This document shows, in pieces, positions 8,248 through 16,775 of a stretch of DNA of 64,000 nt. Source of the DNA: Chloroflexota bacterium (GTDB lineage: Bacteria; Chloroflexota; Anaerolineae; Anaerolineales; UBA11579); assembly GCA_019456165.1 (NCBI GenBank), contig VRUJ01000015.1:21029-85028 (forward strand), given 5' to 3'. Every line of letters starts with the position of its first letter. Position 1 is the stretch's first letter. The notes below the pieces were generated by a model that saw nothing but the letters and a program-made list of their open reading frames with translations, was not told where the DNA came from and did no database searches. Made by a program: the position numbers and the translations under genes.

Positions 8248-8403
8248 TAAGCAACCTCCGTTCTGGATAACTCACATTCTTAGCGAATTCTACCACTATG
8301 ATAAAACAATACCTAGATAAACAAGGTAGACAATCACTATTGACCTTACGTAATCATACCAAATTTGTCGATTTTACCCATCTGCAAATGTCCCTTTTAT
8401 TAC

Positions 8404-8417
8404 GTGACAATTGTCAC
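8404..8417. promoter_or_regulatory. CRP/FNR-family-like palindrome upstream of ccmE
   Basis: GTGACAATTGTCAC is a perfect 14-base palindrome that fits the GTGA-N6-TCAC core of CRP-family operators. It lies about 157 bases upstream of the ccmE start codon. A similar site occurs at 10849-10864 between the divergent multihaem genes, suggesting joint control. The regulator is not in the window. Confidence 0.5.
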
Positions 8418-8482
8418 AATAGACGCTCTTCTCCCCATAATCACTAGCCGGTTATTTAACTTATAACATTCACATATATTAA

Positions 8483-8511
8483 AGAAGCCCCGCGGTTTAG
8501 ACGGGGCTTCT
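8483..8511 (-). terminator. Rho-independent terminator of the decahaem cytochrome gene
   Basis: Perfect ten-base-pair stem AGAAGCCCCG / CGGGGCTTCT with a nine-base loop. On the minus strand it is followed by TTTAATATAT. It lies about 48 bases after the stop codon of the decahaem gene and separates it from the ccm operon. Confidence 0.85.
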
Positions 8512-8558
8512 CGGGTATTTACTAATTTCTAGTAAATAGTTATGTTACTTGTTCCTAC

Positions 8559-10688
8559 CTAAGGTCGTACCATCCCGGCAGTATCAACCGTAGTCTGTGA
8601 CGCTAGATCCATGATCGAATCATATAGCAGCTGCGCCATGTACTGGCCGTTGTGGGTGAATGCCCCAGGATCTTTCATGGAGTACTGGTAGTTATAAGTA
8701 GCCATTATCAGGCGAGGTGTGAAGCTTCCAAAACCCTCACCTTCCTCGTCAAAGAAGTAGGGGTAACTGTGTGAATCGTAGACAATGCCGGTGCCGATCA
8801 CATCAGCTGCATAAGCCTGAATAGCTGCGTATAAAGTTTCTTGCAAGGTTTCGATTTCACCAGCCATCCCCTCTTCGGTATCGCCATCCCCATCGTAATC
8901 AGGGGTTGTTTCTCCTCGGATGGTTCGCAGGTCTTCGAGTGTTTCGACATTCTCATGGCAATCTGCGCACTCATCTACTTGCACTTCAAGTGCGTGAGCA
9001 TCGTGGCACTGCGTGCACTCACGTGCTGCAGGAGCATGCGTGTTGAAACCCACATAGTCCCGGTTGGCATACTGGTAGCCGCCCATAGCATCTCCACCAT
9101 ACAGTGTGGCTCCGGCGGGGAAGTAGTGGATGTTTCTGAAACGGAAGCCTTCGTCAACTGTATCCAAGTCCACGCCTGCGACATAGCTCTCGACGCTGGC
9201 TGATGAGGAGCGTCCTTGGTGGCAGGTCATACATAGATTGACGTTGGGTTCTTCGTTGGTGATCTCCGCGCCGCTTGGGAAAGTAACCGAGCTGGCTTCG
9301 TAAAGAGTGAACTCGGTTAGATCGTCGTGGCAGGTATCACAGCGGAAACCGTTGGCTACCGGCTGAGGCAGGCTTACCTCTTCTTCAAGGTATAGCGCCA
9401 GCCCATCTGCCGAGTGGCACCTGCTACAAGAGCCGCTGACCAGGCCTTCGTCTTCGGGATCATCCCAATGGCGGAAAGCTTCCTCAGAGCCTGCAAAGTG
9501 GCCGTGGTCGATACGATTGAGAGCAGCAATATCGATGCCTGTGTTCAAATCTGCGATCGAGTCGTACAGCAGTTGGATGATGTACTTGCCCCCGTGTGCA
9601 TAAGCGCCAGGATCCTTCATGGAGACCTGCATGTTGTAGGTAGCTCTAACCAGGCGCGGTGTCCAGGTAGCATAACTGTTGTCTCGGTTGGCTTCTTCTT
9701 CACTAGCCTCGCCGTCTTCATCAGTATCGATGAAGAAATAGGGGTAGCTGTCTCCTGAATAAACGAGGGGGGATCCTATCACATCGGCTGCGTAAAGTTT
9801 TATGGCATCATACAATATCGCCCGCATACCTTCAATTTCATAGTAGATACCCTCTTCCATATCACCATCGCCGTCGAAATCTACCTGCGAGCCCTGCATG
9901 CGCACATCGTGAAGGTCCTCGACCTCAACCACGTCTTCGTGGCATTCCGCGCATGAATCAACTCTAACTTCCAGGGTATGGGAGTCGTGGCAATCAATGC
10001 ATGTGCGGAATCCCTCTACGTGATCAAATCGGGCATCATATGAGTTACCTTCGTATTCATAACCTCCCTGAGCCAAGGTTCCATATTTGGTGGCGGTGGC
10101 AGCAAAGTAATGGATGTTCCTGAATCCGAGATCTTCACTTACCTCGTCATCCCCCACGCCCGCATCAGTGATCCGTTGATCCACACTTACGGTTGATTCG
10201 CGGCCTTGATGGCACTGCATACAGCGCGATTCATCGCCCAAGCCGGTAAGTACTGCACCGGAGGGCATCACTGCGCTGTCCAAGGTTATGGTGACATCGT
10301 TGTGGCAGGCCACACAATCGACTGTTGATCCAAGTTCAGCAGCGCTGTCGACCACCCCGAACTCACTGCCGTCCAAACCTAGAAAATCTTGGTAGCCGTA
10401 ACTGCTGTGGCACTTGGCACATGAATCGGGAACGACTAACTCATCATCCTCGTCCCAATGGATAAAAGCTTCTGCTTCTGCGTCAGCATGGCCTGAGCTT
10501 TCCCAATCTTCCAGGAAGGGGACGAGTGGCCCATCGTACTCGCCAGGTACTTCAACTTCAACAGTTTCGGTTACAACGACCTCCACAGGCACAGTAACCG
10601 TGACTTCTTCAACGCCACAGCTCACCGCCAGGAGGCTCAAACTGACAAGCAAAATGATTACCCACAATGTTCTTTTTTGATAGTGCAT
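8559..10688 (-). CDS. Decahaem c-type cytochrome lipoprotein, two tandem five-haem domains
   Basis: 709 residues. Lipobox LLAVSC (Cys24) predicts a lipid-anchored extracytoplasmic protein, followed by a Val/Glu-rich linker. Ten CXXCH motifs fall in two repeats: CAKCH, CVACH, CMQCH, CIDCH, CAECH from Cys90, and CSRCH, CDTCH, CMTCH, CTQCH, CADCH from about residue 422. Both halves share FRNIHYF, D-G-D-G-D acidic loops (DFDGDGDMEEG, DYDGDGDTEEG) that look like calcium sites, SYPYFF and SMKDPGA. The ATG at 10688 has AGGAGAAGG upstream. Probable electron carrier at the cell surface; redox partner unknown. Confidence 0.88.
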   Translation of the reverse strand: MHYQKRTLWVIILLVSLSLLAVSCGVEEVTVTVPVEVVVTETVEVEVPGEYDGPLVPFLEDWESSGHADAEAEAFIHWDEDDELVVPDSCAKCHSSYGYQDFLGLDGSEFGVVDSAAELGSTVDCVACHNDVTITLDSAVMPSGAVLTGLGDESRCMQCHQGRESTVSVDQRITDAGVGDDEVSEDLGFRNIHYFAATATKYGTLAQGGYEYEGNSYDARFDHVEGFRTCIDCHDSHTLEVRVDSCAECHEDVVEVEDLHDVRMQGSQVDFDGDGDMEEGIYYEIEGMRAILYDAIKLYAADVIGSPLVYSGDSYPYFFIDTDEDGEASEEEANRDNSYATWTPRLVRATYNMQVSMKDPGAYAHGGKYIIQLLYDSIADLNTGIDIAALNRIDHGHFAGSEEAFRHWDDPEDEGLVSGSCSRCHSADGLALYLEEEVSLPQPVANGFRCDTCHDDLTEFTLYEASSVTFPSGAEITNEEPNVNLCMTCHQGRSSSASVESYVAGVDLDTVDEGFRFRNIHYFPAGATLYGGDAMGGYQYANRDYVGFNTHAPAARECTQCHDAHALEVQVDECADCHENVETLEDLRTIRGETTPDYDGDGDTEEGMAGEIETLQETLYAAIQAYAADVIGTGIVYDSHSYPYFFDEEGEGFGSFTPRLIMATYNYQYSMKDPGAFTHNGQYMAQLLYDSIMDLASQTTVDTAGMVRP

Positions 10689-10742
10689 AGGCCTTCTCCT
10701 TACAATGTATTATCGATATGGTTAATGGTTTAGTAAATGTCT

Positions 10743-10757
10743 TTGGCAATTTGCCAA
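10743..10757. promoter_or_regulatory. Inverted repeat TTGGCAA-T-TTGCCAA
   Basis: Perfect seven-base arms around one central base, 55 bases upstream of the decahaem start codon. Shape and position suit a dimeric repressor or activator operator; the factor is unknown. Confidence 0.4.
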
Positions 10758-10848
10758 GACAAAGTCATTACGTGTGCCAATAGACATTTACAACCTCCCC
10801 CAATCCCATCCTTCAACGAAATTATATGTCGGTTTGTGATATGTTCTT

Positions 10849-10864
10849 AGTGATATATGTCACA
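10849..10864. promoter_or_regulatory. CRP/FNR-family-like site between divergent cytochrome genes
   Basis: AGTGATATATGTCACA matches GTGA-N6-TCAC, the same core as the palindrome upstream of ccmE. It lies roughly 160 bases from the decahaem start and 330 from the octahaem start. Confidence 0.48.
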
Positions 10865-11007
10865 AGATTGCCGGGACAAATGTCAACACCAAAAAAAGCT
10901 GGTCTGGGCGCGAAATTTATGCTTATTAATAATAGACATTTGACATCTAATTGGGAATAAATTTACTTTCTAAATAACATGATATCTTTCCAAAGAAGAG
11001 CGGTTCT

Positions 11008-11034
11008 ACATGTCCCAATTTATTCAGGACATGT
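11008..11034. promoter_or_regulatory. Inverted repeat ACATGTCC / GGACATGT
   Basis: Perfect eight-base arms separated by 11 bases, upstream of the octahaem gene. There is no following T-run, so an operator is more likely than a terminator. Confidence 0.35.
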
Positions 11035-11190
11035 GCCCCTAATAAAAGATAATAAATTGGTTATTATTAGTAATATATTTCACATACAAACTTTATCTTA
11101 CCTTATAAGGAAAGTAGATTTGTATATTACAAGATACTAGTTGAAGATTTGATTTGGGTACCACAACATTAACAATAGGAGTATTGCTTT

Positions 11191-12447
11191 ATGAACCGAA
11201 AATTCAGTAAGACACTCACATTGATGCTTGCATTAACCGCTGGGTTCTTGGTGGTTAGTTGTTCTAGTACCGCTGGAGAATCAGGCCCTGTAGGCCCTGC
11301 TGGTCCAGCCGGCCCCCAAGGCCCTGCCGGTCCTCCTGGTGAGAACGCAAGTTTGGGCCAAAGTTATGTTGGCTCAGAAAGATGCGGAAATTGCCACGAG
11401 GCAGAGTATGCCAAATTCATACTTTCAGGCCACCCGTATAAGTTGAATCAGGTTGTTGATGGCGAACCACCTGAATATCCATATGATTCGATCACCGGAG
11501 GTCTTTCTGACCTGCCGGAGGGTTACGAATGGTCCGATATCAGCTATGTGATTGGTGGCTACGCCTGGAAAGCCCGATTTATCAACCAGGATGGCTACAT
11601 TATCACTGATGTGCCAGGTGAGAGCGGTAATGCGGAGTACGTCAATCAGTACAACTTCGCCAATGAGGCAGTCGGAAATGATGCGGGTTGGAGCAGCTAC
11701 CACGCGGGTGAGGAAGACAAGCCATACAACTGCGGTGGATGCCATACCACTGGTTACAATCCCGAAGGCCACCAGAACGACATGGAAGGCATTATCGGAA
11801 CCTGGGCTGCTCCGGGAGTTCAGTGTGAAGAATGCCACGGACCCGGCAGCCAGCACTCGGAAGACCCTTATGCTGTATTGATGGTGGTAGATCGTTCATC
11901 ACAGGCTTGCGGTAGCTGCCACGTGCGCAGTAACCCTGCCGAGATTGATGCAAGCGGTGGTTTTGAAAGACATCACGAGCAGTACGAAGACTTGTACAGC
12001 TCACAGCACTTTACCATTTCCTGTGTCACCTGCCATGATCCTCACGCCAGTGCAGTGTATGCCGATCCCAACGTGAATCCTGACCAAGGTATTACACAAG
12101 TTTGCGAAAGCTGCCACTGGCAGAATGTAGTTAGTAATGTAGAGGATCACACTCCCTTAGTTGTTACCTGTGTTTCTTGCCACATGCCCCCTATGGTTAA
12201 ATCCGCGGTTGGCAACCTGGACATATTCACGGCTGATGTGCGCTCACACCAGTTTTCTATCAACACTGACCCCTTTGCACCCCAGTTCAACGAAGAGGGC
12301 AACCTGGTTATGCCATACTTGACACTGCCGTATGTTTGCCAGCAGTGCCACAATGGCCAGGTTTATTCAGAACAGAGCCTGGAAATCTTAGCAGAATTTG
12401 TCGAAGGTTACCATGATCCCACACCTCCTGCTGAGTCTGAGGAATAA
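11191..12447 (+). CDS. Octahaem c-type cytochrome lipoprotein with collagen-like linker
   Basis: 418 residues. Lipobox LVVSC (Cys24) is followed at once by about eight Gly-X-Y triplets (residues 29-52, such as GPAGPAGPQGPAG), a collagen-like segment that may form a trimeric or extended stalk. Then eight CXXCH motifs: CGNCH, CGGCH, CEECH, CGSCH, CVTCH, CESCH, CVSCH, CQQCH. The CEECHGPG and CVTCHDPH contexts are like cytochrome c554-type multihaem proteins. The ATG has GGAG ten bases upstream. First gene of the plus-strand cytochrome operon; likely an exposed electron carrier. Confidence 0.88.
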   Translation: MNRKFSKTLTLMLALTAGFLVVSCSSTAGESGPVGPAGPAGPQGPAGPPGENASLGQSYVGSERCGNCHEAEYAKFILSGHPYKLNQVVDGEPPEYPYDSITGGLSDLPEGYEWSDISYVIGGYAWKARFINQDGYIITDVPGESGNAEYVNQYNFANEAVGNDAGWSSYHAGEEDKPYNCGGCHTTGYNPEGHQNDMEGIIGTWAAPGVQCEECHGPGSQHSEDPYAVLMVVDRSSQACGSCHVRSNPAEIDASGGFERHHEQYEDLYSSQHFTISCVTCHDPHASAVYADPNVNPDQGITQVCESCHWQNVVSNVEDHTPLVVTCVSCHMPPMVKSAVGNLDIFTADVRSHQFSINTDPFAPQFNEEGNLVMPYLTLPYVCQQCHNGQVYSEQSLEILAEFVEGYHDPTPPAESEE

Positions 12448-12455
12448 ATAATTGT

Positions 12456-12487
12456 GAGATGGGCGGATGACTTCATTCGCCCATCTC
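12456..12487 (+). other. Strong intercistronic hairpin
   Basis: Stem GAGATGGGCG / CGCCCATCTC, ten perfect pairs, with an inner ATGA/TCAT pairing in the loop. It follows the octahaem stop codon by eight bases and has no T-run. It could be a transcript-stabilising or processing element, or partial attenuator. The ATG at 12467 lies in its loop, which argues against that codon as the next gene's start. Confidence 0.6.
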
Positions 12488-12520
12488 CAACACTTCAACA
12501 TTAACATCACGAGTAACAAA

Positions 12521-13711
12521 ATGATTGGCAACAGTAAATTCTTGGCCCTAAAATTTAATCGTTTGTTGATAATATCAATAGCATTTATTTTAGTGATCAT
12601 ACTTCTGTTTTTCCTCCAATTTAATCCCTCCTCGGCTACACCAATTTTACAAACTCTCCCACCTACACCAGAACCTATGCTGGCTGTAGAAATGGGGGAT
12701 GATGAATGCCTGGAATGCCACCAAACGCCAGATATGATTCTGCCTTTATCCAATGGTGAGCAGCTTTACCTGACTGTAAATCCTGATCAATACGCTTTCT
12801 CTATTCATGGGCGTGAGGGTTATGCCTGTGTGCAATGTCACACTGATATTACCGGTTTTCCGCATCCGGAGGTGGATTTTGAAACGGCGCGTGAGTTTTC
12901 CATTCAGATGGCTGAAAGCTGTGCGAATTGTCACCCACAAGAAAATGAAATTTATCTAGAAGGAGATCATGCAAAAACCCTCCAGGAAGGGGAAGAAAAT
13001 TCTGCCGTTTGCAGCGACTGCCACGGTTCTCATCAAATCACTGAGTTTGGCAACACGCGCTATCAGGTGGCAAAGATGTGCCAGCAATGTCATTCAGAAA
13101 TATATGATGTGTATCGAGATAGCGTCCACGGGGCGGCACTTATTGAAGAATATGATTCCTTTGTGCCAACTTGCGTAGATTGTCACAGCAATCACAGCAA
13201 TGCAGGACCTGAGGAAAGGCCAGAATTTCATCTAGGCTCTATCCGGATTTGTGCAGATTGCCATACCGATGATGACTTAATGAATATTTATGACATCAAC
13301 ACAGATGTATTTGATACTTATCTTGCCGATTTCCACGGAACCACAGTTGCAATATTCGAGAGGACTTCACCTGATCAACCTACCAATAAAGCAGTCTGCA
13401 TTGACTGCCATGGCGCCCACGATATCCGCTCACCAGATGATGTCCAAAGTTCAGTGATCAAACAAAACCTGATCACCACCTGCCAACGGTGTCATCCAGA
13501 AGCCACGATTAATTTTCCGGATTCGTGGCTACATCATTACACACCAGACATTGAACAGAATAGGATCGTCTTCTTGGTAAATCTATTTTATAAAATATTT
13601 GTCCCGGGGATGGTTGGCGGGGCGTTACTTTTCATATTGACTTACGTCTGGCGAGACATAAAAGATAAGCGAAACATTGTTTCAGTAGGAGGCGAAAATG
13701 AATCGCCCTAA
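12521..13711 (+). CDS. Membrane-anchored nine-haem c-type cytochrome
   Basis: 396 residues from the ATG at 12521; a longer form from 12467 would start inside a hairpin. N-terminal anchor (about 14-34), then nine CXXCH motifs: CLECH, CVQCH, CANCH, CSDCH, CQQCH, CVDCH, CADCH, CIDCH and CQRCH. A C-terminal membrane helix (about 355-375) places the end in the cytoplasm. The CSDCHGSH and CIDCHGAH contexts are like cytochrome c3-type multihaem proteins. Its 3' end overlaps the cytochrome b gene by 14 bases, so the two probably form one membrane complex. Confidence 0.86.
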   Translation: MIGNSKFLALKFNRLLIISIAFILVIILLFFLQFNPSSATPILQTLPPTPEPMLAVEMGDDECLECHQTPDMILPLSNGEQLYLTVNPDQYAFSIHGREGYACVQCHTDITGFPHPEVDFETAREFSIQMAESCANCHPQENEIYLEGDHAKTLQEGEENSAVCSDCHGSHQITEFGNTRYQVAKMCQQCHSEIYDVYRDSVHGAALIEEYDSFVPTCVDCHSNHSNAGPEERPEFHLGSIRICADCHTDDDLMNIYDINTDVFDTYLADFHGTTVAIFERTSPDQPTNKAVCIDCHGAHDIRSPDDVQSSVIKQNLITTCQRCHPEATINFPDSWLHHYTPDIEQNRIVFLVNLFYKIFVPGMVGGALLFILTYVWRDIKDKRNIVSVGGENESP

Positions 13712-14855
13712 TCGTTACTTGCGCTTTTCACTGCCCCGCCGTATCGAGCATTGGCTGCAGACTGCTTCATTTACGTTACTGGCTATCACAGGGCTGCCCC
13801 AAAGATACATGGACTCACAGATTTCTCAATCTCTAATCACCTGGTTGGGCGGCATTGAAACAGTTCGTATTATCCACCGTATCTCAGCTGTGTTATTGAT
13901 GCTGCTGGTGGTTTATCATTTGGGAGCGGCAATATATCACTGGGTGGTTGATCGCGGCCGCCTTACCATGCTGCCTTCATTAGTTGATCTGCGCGCTGGG
14001 TGGCAAACCTTGCGCCATAACCTTGGAATGATAAAGGAAAAACCCAAGCAAGGTTTCTACACATTTGAGGAAAAGGCCGAATATTGGGGATTGGTTTGGG
14101 GAACCATTATCATGATTTTGACCGGTTTCTTCCTTTGGAATCCCATAACCGCGGCGCGTTTCCTTCCAGGGGAGTGGATTCCAGCGGCAAAAGCTGCGCA
14201 TGGAGGCGAAGCTCTTTTAGCAGTTTTATTTATCCTGACCTGGCACTTTTATCATGTCCTTATCCGGCACTACAACCCCAGTATGTTTACCGGGTATCTA
14301 AGTCGAAAGGATATGGAAAAGTTTCACCCACTGGCGATTGAGCAAGAAGCAAGCAAGGTAAGTCTCCCCAAAAACCACCCAGCATACCAGCGCCGTCGCC
14401 GAGTATTTTTTATCGCCTATGGTATTCTCGCAACCGTCATGCTGGGAATAATATATCTGTTTGTAGCTGCTGAACAAACCGCGCAATCGCCAGAAATTAT
14501 TCCAGATCTGCAAGGTATCGAAATTTTTTCGCCACTGACACCTACCCCATTCCCTGAGGCTGCATCACCATTAGCAGTCTACCAAGGAGAAACCTGGGAT
14601 GAGCCTATAGGTGAAATGCATGCTTCCCGTTGTGGAGATTGTCATAACATCCAAAATGCCCAAAGTAATCTTGATCTGACGAGTTACCAGGGAGCGCTTC
14701 GAGGAGGCGATTCCGGCCCCGCGATTATCCCCGGCGCATCTGGAGTAAGTTTATCCATCGTTTGGCAAACTGGCCACGATCATCCGGGCGTGTGGAGTCC
14801 TTTGGAAATCGCCGTAATACGGGCTTGGATCGATAACAATGCGCCGGAGAATTGA
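13698..14855 (+). CDS. b561-type cytochrome b with C-terminal c-type haem domain
   Basis: 385 residues. Four N-terminal membrane helices with haem-ligand candidates His18, His60, His74, His81 and a WHFYH pair near 185 resemble the formate-dehydrogenase-gamma / cytochrome b561 family, which oxidises membrane quinol. A fifth helix (about 237-257) leads to an outside domain with one CXXCH (Cys312) and the pattern LDLTSYQGALRGG, similar to planctomycete-type cytochrome modules. The ATG has GGAGG upstream and overlaps the previous gene. It probably feeds quinol electrons to the nine-haem partner. Confidence 0.85.
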   Translation: MNRPNRYLRFSLPRRIEHWLQTASFTLLAITGLPQRYMDSQISQSLITWLGGIETVRIIHRISAVLLMLLVVYHLGAAIYHWVVDRGRLTMLPSLVDLRAGWQTLRHNLGMIKEKPKQGFYTFEEKAEYWGLVWGTIIMILTGFFLWNPITAARFLPGEWIPAAKAAHGGEALLAVLFILTWHFYHVLIRHYNPSMFTGYLSRKDMEKFHPLAIEQEASKVSLPKNHPAYQRRRRVFFIAYGILATVMLGIIYLFVAAEQTAQSPEIIPDLQGIEIFSPLTPTPFPEAASPLAVYQGETWDEPIGEMHASRCGDCHNIQNAQSNLDLTSYQGALRGGDSGPAIIPGASGVSLSIVWQTGHDHPGVWSPLEIAVIRAWIDNNAPEN

Positions 14856-14954
14856 GGATATTAATAATTGGTAGGGTTTTTTTAGCTTAGTTATGATTAA
14901 TATTTTTTATCTAGACCAGAATTCTAAAAAATAACTATGGAAGAAGGTACTGAG

Positions 14955-16682
14955 ATGCGAACAATATGGAAACGAATAAAACTCTTTTTCTTCCCCCCAG
15001 AAGACACTCCCAGATGGTTGAGGCTGTTGCCCTACGCTATCCTGGGGGTCCTCACTCTCCTTGTTCTCTCAGGTGGAGTATCCGTTTGGACCTACACTAA
15101 CTCTCCAGAATTCTGCGGCACCACTTGCCACACGATGCCACCTGAGTATTCGGCATACTTAAGCTCTCCCCACGCACGGGTAAATTGTGTGGAATGTCAC
15201 CTGGGACGTGATACTCTCACCACCCAGTTCACTCGTAAGGCAGGGGATATGAAACATGTGATTGCAACAATTACCCAAAATTATGAATTCCCTATATTTT
15301 CTGAGGCAATGCGCCCTGCCCGGGAATCTTGTGAGACATGCCATTTCCCCGAAAAATTCTCCGACGATAGTCTTAGAGAAATCCGCCGATTTTCCTCGGA
15401 TGAGCAAAACTCTCCCACCAGCTTATATTTGTTAATGAAGACTGGAGGAGGTACTCAGCGAGAGGGTTTGGGACGCGGCATACACTGGCACATTGAGAAT
15501 GAGGTCCTCTTCTTACCAACAGATTCTCTTGAACAAGAGATTCCCTACGTTCGGGTGACAGAGGAGGATGGTGAATTCTCAGAATATTATGATATTGCAT
15601 CTGGTTTAACGCCCGATGATATTGCAGGTGAAACTTTGGTGCGTATGGATTGTATCACTTGCCACAATCGGATAACTCATTCGATTCCCAATCCAGTGGA
15701 TGCAGTTGACCAGGCTCTTGCCAAAACCCTGATCTCACCCGAACTACCTTTTATTCGAGAACAATCTGTCCAATTATTGGGAGATTCATATTTAGACTTG
15801 CAAGATGCACTGGAAAGCATCGCTGGTTTGGAGGATTATTATCGTGGGAATTACCCTCAGATTTTTGAGGAAAATATTGAGAGTATCCATTTAGCAATCT
15901 TATCCTTGCAGGATATTTATATGCAAATGGTTTTCCCTGAACAAGAACTTGATTGGACTACCCATCCCGACAACCTCGGCCACAAGAATTCACCAGGTTG
16001 TTTCCGCTGCCACGACGGCAAACATCTTTCCCCCGAAGATGAAGCTATCCGTTTAGAATGCAACGTTTGCCATTCGGTGCCGGTGGTATCTCAAGAAACC
16101 GCCAGCGTTACTCAAATTGAAATTACTACGGGGCCGGAACCAGTTTCGCACACTCATACCAGTTGGATTGCACTCCACGGAGGGTCGATTGATCTTTCTT
16201 GTGCGGTTTGCCATGAGCCGGTAGATCCCGAAGTTGATTACTTGACACTTGAGGGTATTCCTCCAACGGATCAATCATTCTGCGGAAATTCAGCATGCCA
16301 TGTTTCAGAGTGGACATTTATTGGGTTTGATGACCCAGCAATGATCCCGATCTTAGAAAGCCAGCTTTACGAGCTACTCAATACAAGCCCGTATCTTTTT
16401 GAAGGCGTGCAGCGTACTTACGACGCAACTTTCAAATCTATCTTCGATGGGCGCTGTTCTTTTTGCCACAACATAGACAATGCTGAGGCCGGTTTAGTTT
16501 TGACCTCATATGAGAGCATTCTACAGGGTGGCGCCAATGGAGCGGTTCTGATACCTGGAGACCCAGACGCCAGCCTGATTATTGAACGCCAGTCTAACCA
16601 ACGCGGGCATTTTGGACAAATGCTTGAAGATGAATTAAACGCCCTGCGCGCTTGGATACTGGCCGGGGCGCCGGAGAATTGA
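14955..16682 (+). CDS. NapC/NirT-type multihaem cytochrome with C-terminal single-haem module
   Basis: 575 residues. One N-terminal membrane helix (about 25-48) and then FCGTTCHTMPPEY and NCVECHLGR, the start of the NapC/NirT quinol-dehydrogenase family. Haem sites: one CX3CH (Cys54-Cys58), seven CXXCH (CVECH, CETCH, CITCH, CFRCH, CNVCH, CAVCH, CSFCH) and one CX4CH (Cys443-Cys448). The last 75 residues repeat the haem tail of the preceding cytochrome b, both ending in APEN. An ATG at 14937 is possible, but AAGAAGG lies seven bases before the ATG at 14955. Confidence 0.85.
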   Translation: MRTIWKRIKLFFFPPEDTPRWLRLLPYAILGVLTLLVLSGGVSVWTYTNSPEFCGTTCHTMPPEYSAYLSSPHARVNCVECHLGRDTLTTQFTRKAGDMKHVIATITQNYEFPIFSEAMRPARESCETCHFPEKFSDDSLREIRRFSSDEQNSPTSLYLLMKTGGGTQREGLGRGIHWHIENEVLFLPTDSLEQEIPYVRVTEEDGEFSEYYDIASGLTPDDIAGETLVRMDCITCHNRITHSIPNPVDAVDQALAKTLISPELPFIREQSVQLLGDSYLDLQDALESIAGLEDYYRGNYPQIFEENIESIHLAILSLQDIYMQMVFPEQELDWTTHPDNLGHKNSPGCFRCHDGKHLSPEDEAIRLECNVCHSVPVVSQETASVTQIEITTGPEPVSHTHTSWIALHGGSIDLSCAVCHEPVDPEVDYLTLEGIPPTDQSFCGNSACHVSEWTFIGFDDPAMIPILESQLYELLNTSPYLFEGVQRTYDATFKSIFDGRCSFCHNIDNAEAGLVLTSYESILQGGANGAVLIPGDPDASLIIERQSNQRGHFGQMLEDELNALRAWILAGAPEN

Positions 16683-16714
16683 TCATTAAACTTTAAAGGG
16701 GATAAAATATAATT

Positions 16715-16762
16715 ACCTCCCGCAGATTGATTGTTGGGTTAATCAGTTTGCGGGAGGTTTTC
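16715..16762 (+). terminator. Terminator of the cytochrome operon
   Basis: Stem ACCTCCCGCA / TGCGGGAGGT with further pairing GATTGATT / AATCAGTT in the loop, then TTTTCGTT. It lies 32 bases after the NapC-type stop codon and just before the convergent zinc-ribbon gene, for which it may also act. Confidence 0.88.
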
Positions 16763-16775
16763 GTTATTAAATTAC

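Larger units (their letters stand above)
8248..8558. other. Intergenic region between ccm operon and decahaem cytochrome gene
   Basis: 311 bases holding the start region of the ccm operon and the 3' end of the decahaem gene transcript. It contains a perfect GTGA-N6-TCAC palindrome and a strong terminator, listed separately, and an AAATGTC motif near 8387 that recurs (as GACATTT) in the next intergenic region. No ORF of note was seen. Confidence 0.7.
10689..11190. other. Divergent promoter region between multihaem cytochrome genes
   Basis: 502 AT-rich bases separating the minus-strand decahaem gene from the plus-strand cytochrome operon. It contains three distinct palindromes (10743-10757, 10849-10864, 11008-11034), a CCTTATAAGG palindrome at 11101-11110, and AATAGACATTT twice (near 10780 and 10931). 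GGAG at about 11177 is the ribosome-binding site of the next gene. No ORF of note. Confidence 0.7.
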
